The notes under the pieces are model-generated. The model saw nothing but the letters and a program-made list of their open reading frames with translations. It was not told the origin of the DNA and searched no databases. From contig NZ_CP051626.1 in assembly GCF_012844365.1 (NCBI RefSeq), positions 3,472,001 to 3,536,000 of the forward strand: a DNA stretch of 64,000 nucleotides. Direction: 5' to 3'. The stretch comes from Brevibacterium sp. 'Marine'. Its GTDB lineage: Bacteria > Actinomycetota > Actinomycetes > Actinomycetales > Brevibacteriaceae. This document shows, in pieces, positions 62,913-64,000 of this stretch. A program made the position numbers and the translations under genes. Position 1 is the stretch's first letter; each line of letters opens with the position of its first letter.

Positions 62913-64000
62913 TCAGCTGAGGAGGTCGGCGAGGGCGGCTTCGATGACGTCGAAGGCGTCGTTCAGCAGCTCGTCGGAGATCGTCAGCGGCGGCAGGAAG
63001 CGCAGGATGTTGCTGTAGGTTCCCGTGGTGAGCACGAGGACGCCGTTCTTCGCGCAGTAGTCCGCGATCTTCTTCACCAGGTCCGCGTTCGGCTCGATCG
63101 AATCGCGCTCGACGAACTCGGCGGCGACCATGGCTCCACGGCCACGGACATCGCCGACTTCGGGGTACTTCGACTGCAGCTTCGTGAGGCGGTCGACGAT
63201 GATCTCACCGATCGCCAGGGCACGATCGGCCAGTCCGTCCTCTTCGTACGCGGCGATGGCACCGAGGGCGGCGGCGCAGGCGGTGGGGTTGCCGCCGTAG
63301 GTTCCGCCGAGGCGGCCCGGTCCGACCGAGTCCATGATGTCCGCGCGACCGGTCACCGCCGACAGCGGCAGACCGCCGGCGATGCCCTTGGCCGTGGTGA
63401 TGAGGTCGGGCACGATGCCCTCCCACTCGGAGGCGAACATTTTTCCGGTGCGGGCGAATCCGGCCTGCACCTCGTCGGCGACGAAGACGATGCCCTTTTC
63501 GCGGGCGTAGTCGACGAGCGTGGGCAGGAAGCCCTCGGCCGGGACGATGAAGCCGCCCTCACCCTGGATGGGTTCGATGACGATCGCAGCGACGTATTCG
63601 GAGCCGATCTGCTTCTCGATCATCGTGATGACGCGCTTGGCTGCGTCCTCACCGCTGATCTTCGTGCCGGCCGCATCGTTGTCGCGGTACGGGTAGGACA
63701 TGGGTGCGCGGTAGACCTCACCGGCGAAGGGACCGAAGCCGGCCTTGTAGGGAGCAGCCTTTGCGGTCATCGCCATGGTCAGGTTGGTGCGGCCGTGGTA
63801 GGCGTGGTCGAAGACGACGACGGCGTCGCGGCCGGTGTGGGCGCGAGCGATCTTCACGGCGTTCTCGACGGCCTCGGCACCGGAGTTGAGCAGCACGGTG
63901 CGCTTCTCGTGGTCACCGGGGGTCAGCCGGTTGAGGGCTTCGGCGACTTCGACGTAGCTCTCGTACGGGTTGACCATGAAGCAGGTGTGGGTGAAGGCCT
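62913..64000 (-). CDS. gabT: 4-aminobutyrate aminotransferase (5' end missing)
   Basis: A class III PLP aminotransferase, 362 residues visible; the frame continues past the window end. LLNSGAEAVENAVKIARAHT, VIEPIQGEGGFIVP and DEVQAGFARTGKMFA are clear, and the PLP lysine is in LITTAKGIAGGLP. GVLVLTTGTYSNILRFLPPL near the C-terminus is typical of GabT rather than ornithine aminotransferase. It transfers the amino group of GABA to 2-oxoglutarate. A palindromic terminator follows. Confidence 0.93.
   Translation of the reverse strand, partial: AFTHTCFMVNPYESYVEVAEALNRLTPGDHEKRTVLLNSGAEAVENAVKIARAHTGRDAVVVFDHAYHGRTNLTMAMTAKAAPYKAGFGPFAGEVYRAPMSYPYRDNDAAGTKISGEDAAKRVITMIEKQIGSEYVAAIVIEPIQGEGGFIVPAEGFLPTLVDYAREKGIVFVADEVQAGFARTGKMFASEWEGIVPDLITTAKGIAGGLPLSAVTGRADIMDSVGPGRLGGTYGGNPTACAAALGAIAAYEEDGLADRALAIGEIIVDRLTKLQSKYPEVGDVRGRGAMVAAEFVERDSIEPNADLVKKIADYCAKNGVLVLTTGTYSNILRFLPPLTISDELLNDAFDVIEAALADLLS

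Noticed and set aside
1..64000. tRNA or rRNA genes
   Set aside because: No cloverleaf with a GTTCGA-type T-loop in context or conserved rRNA segment was noticed on either strand; a tRNAscan run would settle it.

Overview
The window is 64 kb of high-GC actinobacterial chromosome. Several things place it in the Actinomycetota: mycothiol genes (mshA, mscR), CarD, SenX3-RegX3, a DUF2516 protein, a DUF4032 kinase-like protein, and many leaderless promoters (TANNNT six or seven bases before the start codon). Gene content and order fit Micrococcales, and I think a Brevibacterium is most likely; that genus call is inference, not proof. No rRNA, tRNA, CRISPR array, insertion sequence, prophage or origin was seen.

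Layout. 1-3.7 kb: a DUF4032 gene cut by the left edge, a short-chain dehydrogenase and an amino-acid permease, closed by a 64-bp perfect palindrome. 3.7-6.2 kb: rlmB and cysS. 6.4-8.1 kb: a two-part NSS transporter (MetP/MetS type). 8.4-10.2 kb: mycothiol-dependent formaldehyde detoxification (mscR plus a metallo-beta-lactamase-fold hydrolase). 10.3-12.9 kb: a second permease and a ketopantoate-reductase-like protein. 12.9-25.3 kb: a conserved actinobacterial core block (ispF-ispD-carD, a lipoprotein, regX3-senX3, phoU, gpmA, a BASS transporter, a GNAT, YbjN, mshA, a hydrolase, DUF2516). 25.4-28.6 kb: azlC-azlD branched-chain amino-acid exporter with a divergent XRE-cupin regulator, and a FUSC protein. 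28.7-40 kb: aminopeptidase N, an NlpC/P60 protein, a flavin monooxygenase, a DUF222-HNH (13E12-type) protein, a second XRE-cupin regulator divergent from a thioredoxin-reductase-like protein, and a universal stress protein. 40.3-53.5 kb: a third permease, then ten co-directional genes that look like a peptide or murein-peptide uptake and breakdown system (solute-binding protein, two permeases, double ATPase, LD-carboxypeptidase, beta-lactamase-fold hydrolase, DUF3870, DUF819, M19 dipeptidase, class I amidotransferase). 53.7-60.3 kb: a TAXI-type TRAP transporter, a fold-III PLP decarboxylase and a PucR regulator. 60.5-62.8 kb: a NarL-type two-component pair. Right edge: gabT, cut by the window end.

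The most unusual property is repeat dynamics. Many genes carry short tandem arrays (17-39 bp units) at or just after their stop codon, and in several cases the last unit contains the stop itself, as though the gene's 3' end had been amplified. Many conserved enzymes (IspD, PepN, GNAT, SenX3, LD-carboxypeptidase, AzlD, the HNH protein) also carry in-frame low-complexity or tandem-repeat insertions. A dispersed palindrome occurs twice, ispD contains a 64-bp inverted repeat in its coding sequence, and ispD seems to start at a CTG overlapping the carD stop.
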